Shown one piece after another: positions 47,110 to 56,673 of a stretch of DNA of 64,000 bases; the stretch's first letter is position 1, and each line of letters begins with the position of its first letter. The notes under the pieces are model-generated. The model searched no databases and was not told the origin of the DNA. It saw nothing but the letters and a program-made list of their open reading frames with translations. Both the position numbers and the translations under genes were made by a program. Source of the DNA: CFX5 sp023384495 (lineage in GTDB: Bacteria; Chloroflexota; Anaerolineae; Caldilineales; Caldilineaceae); assembly GCA_048499455.1 (NCBI GenBank), contig JASNZV010000001.1, positions 1,120,473 through 1,184,472 of the forward strand, written 5' to 3'.

Positions 47110-49008
47110 ATGACTCGTCGCGAATTTACGGTCGCCGATGAATATCGGTATGACCACCGCTCGCCGGTGCGCTGGCTGGCTTCGCATATTCTGCGCTACC
47201 CGGTGCTGCTCGTCACCTTTCTGGTCACCACCTTTGGCATGGCGGGCAGCCAGAGCCTGTCGGCAGTGATGGTCGGGCGGGCCTTTGACACGGTGATACA
47301 GGAAGCGGGTGTGGCCGCGCTGACCACAGCCGCGCTGCTGGTGGTGGCCGCCTATGTGGGGTATGGGCTGTTCGACATTGTCAACAGCATGGCGATTCGC
47401 GTGCTGGCTCAGCGGGTGGAACGAGATGCGCGCGACGAACTCTATCTCAGCCTGTTGAGCAAGAGCCAGACCTTTCATGGCCGGCAACGCGTGGGCGACC
47501 TGATGGCGCGGGCGACCAACGACGTGCAACAGGTGAACCAATTCGTCAGCCCGGCGTTGGGGATGACCACCGAATCGACTCTCACGCTGGTGATCCCGTT
47601 GATTACGATTGCGCTGCTCAACACCAACTTGCTGCTGGCGCCGGTTTTGTTTCTCATCGGGTTGACCTTTGCCTTGCGCTATCACAACCAGAATTTGCGC
47701 CCTGTCGCCGGGCAGTTGCGCCAGCGCTTTGGGACCATGAACGCCGGCCTGGCCGAGACGATCACCGGCATCGAAGTCGTTAAGGGTTTTGCCCAAGAGC
47801 CGGCAGAGGAAGCGCGCTTTAGTGAGAATGCGCAGGGCTATCGCGATGCCTTTGTACGCGAGGGCGAGGTGAATGCCCGTTACCTGCCCTTGCTGCTCTA
47901 TGGGATCACCGTCGGGCTGGCCTTTGGGCACGCCTTGCTGCTCTTTCAGCGGGGGGCCATCTCGGTCGGCCAGGTGATCACCTTTATGGCGCTGCTGGGG
48001 ACGCTGCGTTCGCCCATCCGCTTTTTGTTGACCACCTCGTCGGTGGTGCAACAAAGTTTGGCCAGCGCGCGGCGTATTCTGGAGATGATCCTGACCGAGA
48101 CGGAGCTGGACCAAAATTCGGGCGGCATCGCCCAGCCGATGGTGGGTGATGTGCTCTTTGACCGGGTGAGCTTTCGCTATGACACGGGCGTAGTGGACAG
48201 CCCAACTCCCTCGCCGCAAAGCAATGGTCATTTGGGTGCGATTAAAGAGGGTGCGCCCCCCGCACTGAGTGACATCTCCTTCCATGCCCGCTCCGGCCAG
48301 ACGGTGGCCATTGTCGGCCAGACCGGCGCGGGCAAGACCACGCTGACCAGGCTGCTCAATCGCACCTTTGACACTAGCAGCGGGCGAGTCTTGATCGACG
48401 GCGTCGATGTGCGCGATTGGAGCATGGACAGCCTGCGCGCCCAGATCGCCACCATTGAACAGGACATCTTTCTCTTTTCGCGCACCATTGCCGAAAATAT
48501 CGCCTTTGGCGCACGAGAGCCGGTCTCCCAGGCCCAGATCGAGAGGGCCGCCCGTGAAGCCCAGGCGCACGACTTTATTATGAGCTTTCCCCAGGGCTAC
48601 GAAACGGTCATTGGCGAGCGCGGGGTGATGCTTTCCGGCGGGCAGCGCCAACGCATCGCCATTGCCCGCGCCTTTCTCAGCGACCCACGCATCCTCGTGC
48701 TGGACGACTCGACCAGCGCCATCGACAGCAACACCGAAGACCAGATCCAGCGGGCCATGCGCCGCATCCTCGAAGGGCGCACCACGCTCTTGATCACCCA
48801 CCGGCTCTCGCAGATCCGCAGCGCCGACCAGATCTTGCTCATGAAAAATGGCCGCCTCATCGCCCAGGGCGCGCACGATGAGCTGATGGCAACCAGCCTC
48901 GCCTATCGCCAGATCTTTGTGCCCGAGGAACGGCAGAAAGCGACCAACGAGCACAGCGCTCTACAGACGATGACTGTGCAGGAACTGAATCGTCAGCAAG
49001 TATCATGA
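47110..49008 (+). CDS. ABC exporter half-transporter with a non-canonical catalytic site (subunit 1)
   Basis: A 632-residue type IV ABC exporter subunit: six membrane helices in about 30-330 and a nucleotide-binding domain with Walker A GQTGAGKT at 403-410, Q-loop, signature LSGGQRQRIA and Walker B ILVLDDSTSAIDS. The residue after Walker B is Asp in place of the catalytic Glu, as in the degenerate site of heterodimeric exporters. Helix FVSPALGMTTESTLTLV and KGFAQEPAEEARF are typical of multidrug/lipid exporters. AAGGAA lies upstream of the ATG at 47110. It pairs with the protein encoded at 49194. Confidence 0.92.
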   Translation: MTRREFTVADEYRYDHRSPVRWLASHILRYPVLLVTFLVTTFGMAGSQSLSAVMVGRAFDTVIQEAGVAALTTAALLVVAAYVGYGLFDIVNSMAIRVLAQRVERDARDELYLSLLSKSQTFHGRQRVGDLMARATNDVQQVNQFVSPALGMTTESTLTLVIPLITIALLNTNLLLAPVLFLIGLTFALRYHNQNLRPVAGQLRQRFGTMNAGLAETITGIEVVKGFAQEPAEEARFSENAQGYRDAFVREGEVNARYLPLLLYGITVGLAFGHALLLFQRGAISVGQVITFMALLGTLRSPIRFLLTTSSVVQQSLASARRILEMILTETELDQNSGGIAQPMVGDVLFDRVSFRYDTGVVDSPTPSPQSNGHLGAIKEGAPPALSDISFHARSGQTVAIVGQTGAGKTTLTRLLNRTFDTSSGRVLIDGVDVRDWSMDSLRAQIATIEQDIFLFSRTIAENIAFGAREPVSQAQIERAAREAQAHDFIMSFPQGYETVIGERGVMLSGGQRQRIAIARAFLSDPRILVLDDSTSAIDSNTEDQIQRAMRRILEGRTTLLITHRLSQIRSADQILLMKNGRLIAQGAHDELMATSLAYRQIFVPEERQKATNEHSALQTMTVQELNRQQVS

Positions 49009-49030
49009 CCTACCATTATCGATACAGCAA

Positions 49031-49145
49031 GCAACACGGAGGGCACAGAGGAGACACAGAGCACACAGAGGGTCGTTGCTCTGTTGCCTGAGCCATTGTC
49101 TGCTTCTCGGTGTTCTCCGTGAACTCTCCGTGTGCTCTGTGTTGC
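49031..49145. repeat. Hairpin of CACAGAG/CACGGAG words between the exporter genes
   Basis: Left arm (49031-49072) is GCAACACGGAGGGCACAGAG and further ACACAGAG words; the right arm (49106-49145) ends CTCCGTGTGCTCTGTGTTGC. The outer 20 bases pair with four mismatches. It lies in the 185-base gap between the two exporter half-genes and shares its words with 16221-16319 and 26602-26685. Confidence 0.6.
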
Positions 49146-49193
49146 TCTTTGTCTTTTGTACGACAGACGACGCAGTAAAAGGAAAATTTCGCA

Positions 49194-51008
49194 ATGGGCA
49201 TTATGGGCGGGCTGAACGCCGAAGAATACGACCGCAGTTACAGCGACCGGGAACTGGTGCGGCGCATTGCGGCCTATTTCCGGCCTCATCTGCGCAAGGT
49301 GGGGCTGGTGGCCGGGATGGTCACGCTGACCTCGTTGACCGGCACGCTGACACCGATTATCATTTCGCGGGCCATCGATACACTGGAAGGAAATCCAGGG
49401 TTGCAGGTGCTGGTCGCGGCGGCGGCGGTCGTCACGGTGCTGGGGGCGCTCAACTGGGTCTTTAGCTTTGTTCAACAGTGGTTTTCGGCGCGCGCCGTGG
49501 CCAATGTGGTGTTGGCGCTGCGCGAAGATGCCTTCCGGGCGGTGATGCGGCGGGACCTCTCCTTTTTTGACCAGTACGCCTCCGGGCGCATCGTCAGCCG
49601 GGTGACGTCGGATACGCAAGATTTTGCCACCACCGTCACGCTGACCGTTGACCTCCTCAGCCAACTGGTGCTGGTCGGCGTGATCAGCGTTGTCATGTTC
49701 ACCCGTAACGTGCAACTGGCGCTGATTACGGTGGCGCTCGGCCCCATCGTCGTGCTGATTGCGCTGGTTTTTCGCCGGCTGGCGCGCCACACTATGCAAC
49801 AGGCGCAGCGCGCCCAGGCCACGGTCAACGCCACCATCCAAGAGACGGTCAGCGGGATCGCCGTCGCCAAAAATTTTCGTCAGGAAGCGACCATCTACAG
49901 CGACTTTCAGGCGACCAACGAACTGGCCTATCGCATTCAACTGCGGCGGGTGGCCGTCTTTGGCAGTATCTTCCCCCTGCTCAACACGGTCTCTGGCATC
50001 GGCGTTGCCATCATCATCTATGCGGGCGGGCTGCTGGCGATCAACCGCACCCTCACGGTGGGCGAGTGGTATCTTTTTGTGCAGAGCCTGGCGATCTTTT
50101 TCTACCCCATCACCAGCATTGCCTCGTTTTGGAGCCAGTTTCAGCAGGGGCTGGCGGCCAGCGAGCGCGTCTTTGCCTTGATCGACGACGAGCCGTTGGT
50201 GGTGCAGACGGCCCAGGAGCCGGTCGGGCGTCTGCGCGGTGAGATCACCTTTGAGCGAGTGACTTTCAACTACAGCACCGGGCGCAACGCCGTCTTGCAC
50301 GATTTCTCGCTGACGATCCCAGCGGGGCAAACACTGGCGATTGTGGGCCATACGGGGGCAGGGAAATCGAGCCTGGTCAAGCTGATCATGCGCTTTTACG
50401 AGTTCCAGAGTGGGCGCATCTTGATCGACAGTCGTGACATCCGCACGCTGGACCTGAGCCATTATCGGCGGCAGTTGGGGCTGGTGCCTCAAGTTCCCTT
50501 TCTCTTTTCGGGCACGGTGGCCGACAATATCCGCTATGGGCGGCCCGAGGCCAGCGACGAGGAAGTGGCGACCGCCGCCCGCCAGTTGGGTGACGGCAGT
50601 TGGCTGGACGACCTTTCTGAAGGCATCAACACCGATGTGGGCGAGCGGGGGGCGCGGCTTTCGCTGGGCCAGCGCCAACTGGTCGCCCTGGCGCGCATCC
50701 TGTTGCAAGACCCGGCCATCCTGCTGTTGGACGAGGCGACGGCCAGCATCGACCCCATCACCGAGGCGCAGGTCCAGGCCGCGCTGGCGACGGTGCTGCG
50801 CCGGCGCACCAGCATCGTCATCGCCCACCGGCTCTCGACCGTCCAGGCGGCGGACCGCATCATTGTCTTGCGCGAGGGGCAGATCATCGAAGAGGGCGAC
50901 CACGAGGGGCTGCTCGCCCGTGGCGGCCACTACGCCGAGTTGTACACCACCTACTTCCGCCACCAGTCGCTGGAGTACATTGATTCGTGGCAGAAACGTG
51001 TGAAATAA
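49194..51008 (+). CDS. ABC exporter half-transporter with canonical catalytic site (subunit 2)
   Basis: A 604-residue ABC exporter subunit: six membrane helices in about 30-330, then a nucleotide-binding domain with Walker A GHTGAGKSS, signature LSLGQRQLVALA (LSLGQ in place of LSGGQ) and Walker B ILLLDEATASIDP with the catalytic Glu. The combination of Asp at the Walker B end in subunit 1 and LSLGQ here is the usual asymmetry of heterodimeric exporters such as BmrCD or TM287/288. GGAAAAT precedes the ATG. Drugs, lipids or peptides are possible substrates. Confidence 0.92.
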   Translation: MGIMGGLNAEEYDRSYSDRELVRRIAAYFRPHLRKVGLVAGMVTLTSLTGTLTPIIISRAIDTLEGNPGLQVLVAAAAVVTVLGALNWVFSFVQQWFSARAVANVVLALREDAFRAVMRRDLSFFDQYASGRIVSRVTSDTQDFATTVTLTVDLLSQLVLVGVISVVMFTRNVQLALITVALGPIVVLIALVFRRLARHTMQQAQRAQATVNATIQETVSGIAVAKNFRQEATIYSDFQATNELAYRIQLRRVAVFGSIFPLLNTVSGIGVAIIIYAGGLLAINRTLTVGEWYLFVQSLAIFFYPITSIASFWSQFQQGLAASERVFALIDDEPLVVQTAQEPVGRLRGEITFERVTFNYSTGRNAVLHDFSLTIPAGQTLAIVGHTGAGKSSLVKLIMRFYEFQSGRILIDSRDIRTLDLSHYRRQLGLVPQVPFLFSGTVADNIRYGRPEASDEEVATAARQLGDGSWLDDLSEGINTDVGERGARLSLGQRQLVALARILLQDPAILLLDEATASIDPITEAQVQAALATVLRRRTSIVIAHRLSTVQAADRIIVLREGQIIEEGDHEGLLARGGHYAELYTTYFRHQSLEYIDSWQKRVK

Positions 51009-51027
51009 AGACGCTTGTCCCGCTTTC

Positions 51028-51696
51028 TTATGTGCTTGCGCCAATATCCGGCGCTTTTGGGGAAACCAGCCCTCGCTGCACGGCGACCAGCGCGGCCTGG
51101 GTGCGATTGGTGACGTGGAGCTTTTGAAAGATATCGCTGAGGCGGTTGCCCACCGTCTTCTCTGAGAGATGGAGTTGGCTGGCAATCGTGCGGTTGTCAT
51201 GGCCGGCCGCCACCAAACGCAAAATGTCAAGTTCGCGTTCGCTCAACGCTCCGACTAAGTCCCGCTCCACTGGGCGGCGAACGGCTTCAAAGATACGCGC
51301 CGTCAGCGCCGGGTCCAGCGCCGATTCGCCTTGAGCAACCTGGCCGATCACTGTCAACAACTCTTCGGCATCGGCATCCTTGAGCAGATAGCCCTTGACG
51401 CCAGCCTTGATGGCGTCGAGCAGATGCTGGTCTTCCCGATACATGGTCAACATGACGATCTTGATGTGGGGATGGCTGGTGGCTAGCTGGCGTGCGACCG
51501 CGATGCCATCCAGGTCAGGCATCTGGATGTCGAGCAGGAGAATGTCCGGTCGCAATCGATCCACCTGTTCCAGCACCTCTAGCCCTGTGCGCGCCTCACC
51601 GATGACTTCAAACGGTGTCTTGCGCTCGATCAACTCGCGCAACCCCTGCCGGAACATGCGGTGATCGTCGGCCAGCAGCAAGCGCACCTGGCTCAT
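51028..51696 (-). CDS. NarL/FixJ-family response regulator
   Basis: A 222-residue regulator: receiver with phospho-acceptor D56 (LLLDIQMPDLDG), Lys in GYLLKDADAEEL, and a LuxR-type helix-turn-helix (ALSERELDILRLVAAGHD, then HLSEKTVGNRLSDIFQKLHV). GAGGAAC precedes the ATG at 51696, which overlaps the kinase stop by four bases. It converges on the ABC exporter genes. Control of the exporter is conceivable, but no binding site was identified. Confidence 0.93.
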   Translation of the reverse strand: MSQVRLLLADDHRMFRQGLRELIERKTPFEVIGEARTGLEVLEQVDRLRPDILLLDIQMPDLDGIAVARQLATSHPHIKIVMLTMYREDQHLLDAIKAGVKGYLLKDADAEELLTVIGQVAQGESALDPALTARIFEAVRRPVERDLVGALSERELDILRLVAAGHDNRTIASQLHLSEKTVGNRLSDIFQKLHVTNRTQAALVAVQRGLVSPKAPDIGAST

Positions 51697-53186
51697 AATC
51701 GTTCCTCTGCACCTGGCTGCCCGGCCAGGATCGGTTCGATAGGCAGCCATACACGCAACTCGGCGCCGGCGCCCCGTTGAGACAGAATCGTGAGGCGGCC
51801 ATGTAGGGTGGTCAGACGTTCACGCATCTGGCGCAAACCAAGCTGGCTCCCCTCGCTGGCGCCGGGGTCAAAGCCACGCCCGTTGTCGCGGATGGTTAGT
51901 TGCAGCCCACCGTCTATATGAGTGCTTTGCACGGTGACTGTTGTGGCGTTGGCATGTTTGGCGGCGTTGGTCAACGCTTCCTGCACCAGGCGAAACAAGG
52001 TAGCCTCTAACTGAGGCGATAAGAGCGCAACCGAGAGGCCACCAAGGTCCACTTCTGTCTCCCAGCCATGTTGATTCCCAAATTCGATGATGTACCGCTG
52101 TAGTTCGCCCACAAAGCCAAATTCATCAAACTGGATCGGCCGCAACGCAAAGATCGCACGGCGCAATTCGGTGATCTGGTCGCGCAACGCGGGTTTGAGC
52201 GCCACGAGTTCAGCTCGCAAGCGTTCGGGGTCCTCGTTGAGCCAATCCAGCCAGAGATCGACCCTCATGCGGCGAAAGGCCAGCGTCTGGGCCAGGCCGT
52301 CGTGGATATCGCGGGCAATGCGCGCCCGCTCCTCGGCGATGGCCCGCTCCAGTTCGTAGATCGATCGTTCCTCGCGCGTGCGGCGGCGGGCGCCGGTGAT
52401 CGCCTCGCCGATCTCCCCGGCGATAGTCTCCAGCAGTGACCAATCATCCGCCTCCAGCGACACTTTGCCCTTTGTGTATAGTTCGATCCAGCCGACCCGG
52501 ATAGCGCCGTCGTAGATGGGCAGGCGCACGCAGGCGCCCGCCAACCCATCGGGGTCGCCGGGCGCGGTCACAAGTTGGGTTGTCTGCTCATCGTTAAAGC
52601 CGCCGGCATAGCGTTTGCGCAGTTCACGGAGCTGTTCGGCAGTTCCCCCGGTGGTGCGAGCCAAGATCGCCTCGGTCGCATCGTGTAGCCACAGGGCAGA
52701 GGCTTCACTGGGCGCCAGCCGTTGGGGAAAAAGCAGAACGATATCGAGCAATTCATCCAATGAAGCCGATGCAGCCAGAGAACGGTTGACCTCACTGAGC
52801 AGAGCAAGCTGGGCATTGGTGCGCTGAAGCTGGCGGTTGAGTTCCTGCTGCTGTTCCAGGACCGCTTCCAATTCGGCTTGATGACGCCGTTCCTGCCGGC
52901 TGGCCCACGTTAAAGTGATCCAAACGGCCAGGGCGCCCATGATGCCCCAAACGACGGTTTCAAAAAAGAGTTGTGGTCCGGCCCTCAGCTCACGCAGCAG
53001 AGATGCTTCAACGAGCCGGCCCACCGCAAAGGTCAGCGCAATGGCGCCGCCGAGCCACCAGCGCCACGGCAGGAGGGGCGACCGGCTCGGCGCTACATCC
53101 GTCTGCTCATGCCGTCTCTGCTGTACTATCAATGGATGCACACCACCTGCGTCCTGCGCCAGAGGCGCCACCACAGCCACCACCAA
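51693..53186 (-). CDS. NarL-partner sensor histidine kinase (HisKA_3) with GAF-like domain
   Basis: A 497-residue kinase with two membrane helices near 42-60 and 75-95, a short coiled coil, a GAF-like domain (about 130-280, LDELLDIVLLFPQRLAPSEA) and HisKA_3 with phospho-acceptor H295 in RIARDIHDGLAQTLAF. The ATPase domain follows (EALTNAAKHANATTV, DNGRGFDPG, GLRQMRERL). It phosphorylates the regulator encoded by the overlapping gene. The chosen start is a GTG at 53186; no good ATG or binding site exists near it, so the exact N-terminus is uncertain. Confidence 0.9.
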   Translation of the reverse strand: MVVAVVAPLAQDAGGVHPLIVQQRRHEQTDVAPSRSPLLPWRWWLGGAIALTFAVGRLVEASLLRELRAGPQLFFETVVWGIMGALAVWITLTWASRQERRHQAELEAVLEQQQELNRQLQRTNAQLALLSEVNRSLAASASLDELLDIVLLFPQRLAPSEASALWLHDATEAILARTTGGTAEQLRELRKRYAGGFNDEQTTQLVTAPGDPDGLAGACVRLPIYDGAIRVGWIELYTKGKVSLEADDWSLLETIAGEIGEAITGARRRTREERSIYELERAIAEERARIARDIHDGLAQTLAFRRMRVDLWLDWLNEDPERLRAELVALKPALRDQITELRRAIFALRPIQFDEFGFVGELQRYIIEFGNQHGWETEVDLGGLSVALLSPQLEATLFRLVQEALTNAAKHANATTVTVQSTHIDGGLQLTIRDNGRGFDPGASEGSQLGLRQMRERLTTLHGRLTILSQRGAGAELRVWLPIEPILAGQPGAEERL

Positions 53187-53229
53187 CCACGAATCACTGG
53201 CTAAATTCTAACTGATTCCGTCTGTTTTG

Positions 53230-53466
53230 TCATGATCGGATTGTCCATCCAGCCAGCGGCAACCTTTTCAGGAGCCGTTTTAGCAAGGTCATTTCCCATC
53301 CGAGCAGCCAGCCTCCCAACAAGAGAAAGGGGGTGCCCGGCAACAAGGGGAGCAAAATGCCAAGCACACCGAGCCCAATACAGAGCCAGCCAGCCACCCC
53401 TTGCAGACCTTGTCTGAGCTGGATCGGCAAACTAGCAAATGCACTCATTGGCTTCTTGAAGCTCAT
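53230..53466 (-). CDS. DUF454 (YbaN-like) small inner-membrane protein
   Basis: A 78-residue protein with two hydrophobic segments around GWLCIGLGVLGILLPLLPGTPFLLLGGWLL (split at the LPGTP turn, the hallmark of the YbaN/DUF454 family). GAGGAGG precedes the ATG. The function of the family is not known. The usual length is about 110-130 residues, so this copy is short at its C-terminus. Confidence 0.75.
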   Translation of the reverse strand: MSFKKPMSAFASLPIQLRQGLQGVAGWLCIGLGVLGILLPLLPGTPFLLLGGWLLGWEMTLLKRLLKRLPLAGWTIRS

Positions 53467-53712
53467 CCATTCCTCCTCTATCGGGACCTAATTTTCGGGG
53501 TCCGGGTCTGGTCTAGACCTATTCTAGCCAGAAACGGCTCCGTCCAGTAGAGGAGATGCTCCCGATTGGAAGGGAAATTTTCCCCGATTTCTGGCGGGAA
53601 TCCACCTCTGGACAGGCAAGGGAAGAACCGGTACGCTACTTTTAGCGAAACAAGCCAGCCAGTGGTTGAAGGCCGCCTATCTGTCGTGGATAAAACCTTG
53701 AGGAGAAGTGAT

Positions 53713-56511
53713 ATGGTGCGCTCAGGACCTTCAAGTCCGGATCGTCCGTCCCATCCGTGGCATACCGAAACAACCGATCAGATGTTGGATACGCTGGGTG
53801 TTCATGCAACGCATGGGCTGGACGACGAAGAAGCAGCGTTGCGCCTGACGCGTTACGGCGCCAATGAACTGGTAGAACGGGGCCGCAAAAGCCCCCTGCG
53901 CATTTTGTGGGAACAATTTTCGAGCGCCATGGTGCTGATCCTGATCGGGGCCGCGGTCGTCTCTGGCAGTCTGGGGAAAGTCACAGAGACGATCGCGATT
54001 GCGGCCATCGTGGTGCTCTTTGCCGTCTTGGGATTCGTGCAGGAGTATCGGGCCGAACAGGCCATTGCCGCACTCAAAAAGCTGACCGTTCCCACCGTGC
54101 GGGTGCGTCGCAACGGCGCGGTGAGCACCCTGTCGGCGCGTGAACTTGTCCCCGGTGACATTGTGTTGCTGGAGACGGGCAATGTCGTGCCTGCCGATCT
54201 GCGTCTGATCGAGAGCGTCAATCTAAGGACCCAAGAAGCCGCCTTGACCGGCGAATCGCAGCCGGTGGAAAAAAGCACCCAAGCCCTACCTGCCGCCCAA
54301 CTGGCCCTGGGCGACCGGCAGAACATGGGACACATGGGCACAGTTGTCACCTATGGTCGCGGCGCCGGCGTCGTGGTTGAAACTGGCATGCACACCGAAC
54401 TGGGCAGAATCGCCGCGCTGATCCAAAACGTGACCCACGAGGTGACGCCGCTCCAACAGCGGCTTGATACCCTGGGCAAGCAGTTGGCGGTGGCCGGTGT
54501 GGTCGTTGCACTGCTTGTTCTGGTGATCGGCGTGTTGCGCGGCGAGCCCGTTTCAGAGATGTTCCTGACTGCGGTGAGCGTGGCGGTGGCGGTGGTGCCC
54601 GAAGGGCTGCCGGCCGTGGTGACCGTAACCCTGGCCCTGGGAGCACAACGGATGTTGCGGCGCCGGGCCTTGGTGCGCAAACTCGCTGCCGTCGAAACCC
54701 TGGGCGCGGTGACGGTGATCTGCTCGGACAAGACGGGCACGCTGACCGAAAACCGCATGACGGTTACTGTCATCGATGTGGCCGGCCACTCTCTGGAACT
54801 CCACGATGGTGCATCGTTGCCGGCAAGGGCAGCATCTGCTGACTGGTTGGCGACCCAGTCACCCCAGATTGGGCTGATCCTGGCCGGTGGTGTGCTCTGT
54901 AACGACGCCATCCTCAGCTCTGGTGCGCCGGGCGAACGCGTGCAGGCGGTTGGCGACCCCACCGAAGGGGCCCTGTTGGTCGCCGCTGCTCAGGCCGGCC
55001 TCTCGCAAGACGACTTACAGAAATGGTTCCCGCGGGTGGCCGAACTGCCCTTCGATTCGGACCGCAAACGGATGACCACTGTTCACCAACTCCTGGTCGA
55101 CCCACTGCAAGTACCAGGTCTGCCCGCACTCTTTCCTCATGTTCCTCATGCTCAGGCACCCTATGTAGCCGTTACCAAAGGCGCTGTGGATAGCCTGGTA
55201 AAATTTTGCTCCACTATCTGGGTGGATACTCGGCCCGAACCGTTGGACCAGGTCTGGCTGCAACGCCTTGAGGGGGCGAATGAGCGGCTGGCGCACAATG
55301 GGATGCGCGTGTTGGGGGTGGCTGTGCGTCGGCTGGAAGCAGTGCCCACCCCCACCCAACTGGCGGCGCTTGAAAACGACCTGGTCTTTGTCGGACTCTT
55401 TGGCATCGTCGACCCGCCGCGTCCAGAAGTAAGAACGGCGGTCCAGCGGTGTACGGCTGCCGGCATCCGACCCGTGATGATCACGGGCGACCATCCGCTC
55501 ACGGCCCGCTATATTGCGGCTGAACTGGGCATTGCCGGCGATGGCAAGGTGCTGACCGGCCAGGAGTTGAACGAGCTCACGGGCGCCCAACTCGACGCAC
55601 TGGTGGATGAAGTCTCGGTCTATGCGCGTGTCTCGCCTGAACACAAGCTCCAGATTGTCGAGGCCCTGCAACGTAAGGGCCATGTGGTGGCGATGACCGG
55701 CGACGGCGTCAACGACTCACCGGCGCTCAAAAAGGCCAACATTGGCGTTGCTATGGGGATCACCGGCACCGACGTTTCCAAAGAGGCGGCGGAAATGGTG
55801 CTGGTGGACGACAATTTTGCCACCATCGTTGCTGCGGTCGAAGAGGGCCGCGCCATCTATGATAACATCCGGCGTTTTGTCAAGTTCTCCATTGCGGGGA
55901 ACATCGGCAAGGTGTTGGTGATGTTGCTGGCGCCCTTTGCCGGCATCAACGTGGCCCTCTTGCCGCTGCAGTTGCTCTGGCTCAACTTGATGACCGATGG
56001 GCTGCTGGGGTTGGGATTGGGCATGGAATCGGCGGAAAAGAACACTATGCAACGCTCGCCTCGTTCACCCAAGACTGGCCTTTTGAGCGACGGATTGGGC
56101 CTGCATATCCTCTGGGTTGGTGTGGTCATTGGCTTCACCGCACTCGGTGTTGGCTATGCCTACTACAACCCGGCCGACCCGGCCAACACAACCTGGCAGA
56201 CCATGATCTTTACGACTCTGGCCTTTTTGCAGATCGGGCAGGCCCTGGCCTCCCGCTCGAACCACGAATCGATCTTTGCCCTGAGCGTGCGCAATAACCC
56301 GTTGTTGGCCTGGATGGTCGTGGCGACGGTCGGCTTGCAACTGCTCGTCCTCTACACGCCTTTTTTGGACCCGTTCTTCAACGTGACGCCACTGGCGCTG
56401 GCTGACCTGCTGGTCTGCGTCCTCTTGGGCATGGCGGCGTTGGTTGCTATCGAGTTGGAAAAGTTCTTGCTACGCCGCAGAAGTGTCACGCTGCGTCTGC
56501 AACCGGCATAA
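53713..56511 (+). CDS. P2-type cation-transporting ATPase (Ca2+-ATPase-like)
   Basis: A 932-residue P-type ATPase. The N-terminal cation-ATPase domain (TTDQMLDTLGVHATHGLDDEE) is followed by the actuator motif TGESQPVE, the membrane ion-site VAVVPEGLPAVVTVT and the phosphorylated D339 in CSDKTGTLTEN. KGAVDSLVKFC lies in the nucleotide domain and MTGDGVNDSPALKKANIGVAM in the hinge. The C-terminal membrane domain carries LQLLWLNLMTDG. The PEGL and NLMTD sites fit the P2A calcium pump group, though Na+/K+-type or Mn2+ transport cannot be excluded. AGGAGAAG supports the ATG at 53713; the preceding in-frame codons are not family-like. Confidence 0.92.
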   Translation: MVRSGPSSPDRPSHPWHTETTDQMLDTLGVHATHGLDDEEAALRLTRYGANELVERGRKSPLRILWEQFSSAMVLILIGAAVVSGSLGKVTETIAIAAIVVLFAVLGFVQEYRAEQAIAALKKLTVPTVRVRRNGAVSTLSARELVPGDIVLLETGNVVPADLRLIESVNLRTQEAALTGESQPVEKSTQALPAAQLALGDRQNMGHMGTVVTYGRGAGVVVETGMHTELGRIAALIQNVTHEVTPLQQRLDTLGKQLAVAGVVVALLVLVIGVLRGEPVSEMFLTAVSVAVAVVPEGLPAVVTVTLALGAQRMLRRRALVRKLAAVETLGAVTVICSDKTGTLTENRMTVTVIDVAGHSLELHDGASLPARAASADWLATQSPQIGLILAGGVLCNDAILSSGAPGERVQAVGDPTEGALLVAAAQAGLSQDDLQKWFPRVAELPFDSDRKRMTTVHQLLVDPLQVPGLPALFPHVPHAQAPYVAVTKGAVDSLVKFCSTIWVDTRPEPLDQVWLQRLEGANERLAHNGMRVLGVAVRRLEAVPTPTQLAALENDLVFVGLFGIVDPPRPEVRTAVQRCTAAGIRPVMITGDHPLTARYIAAELGIAGDGKVLTGQELNELTGAQLDALVDEVSVYARVSPEHKLQIVEALQRKGHVVAMTGDGVNDSPALKKANIGVAMGITGTDVSKEAAEMVLVDDNFATIVAAVEEGRAIYDNIRRFVKFSIAGNIGKVLVMLLAPFAGINVALLPLQLLWLNLMTDGLLGLGLGMESAEKNTMQRSPRSPKTGLLSDGLGLHILWVGVVIGFTALGVGYAYYNPADPANTTWQTMIFTTLAFLQIGQALASRSNHESIFALSVRNNPLLAWMVVATVGLQLLVLYTPFLDPFFNVTPLALADLLVCVLLGMAALVAIELEKFLLRRRSVTLRLQPA

Positions 56512-56563
56512 CTTGAATCCAGCCAGAGGGGGTTGCCGCTACGATTCACAAAACCATTTCACC

Positions 56564-56636
56564 ATCATTTTCATCGTTCGGGGTGTCCCCAGGTCATGAT
56601 GCCTGGTATGAAAATGGAGCAAAACAGCGCAACACC
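56564..56636. repeat. Dispersed repeat blocks B and A (second copy)
   Basis: Block B at 56564-56601 and block A at 56610-56636 match 26698-26735 and 26579-26605 on the same strand. Here they lie next to each other with ATTTTCAT and ATGAAAAT facing each other, which allows a stem. They occupy the 160-base space between the convergent ATPase and regulator genes. Confidence 0.6.
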
Positions 56637-56673
56637 CAGACCGCGGTGACTGTGCGATGGGTGGGATCGCAAA

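Noticed and set aside
47095..48954. 619-residue minus-strand ORF
   Set aside because: Antisense shadow of the ABC exporter gene, whose Walker motifs are unambiguous.
48993..51230. 745-residue minus-strand ORF
   Set aside because: Runs antisense to the second exporter gene; long only because of GC-rich third positions.
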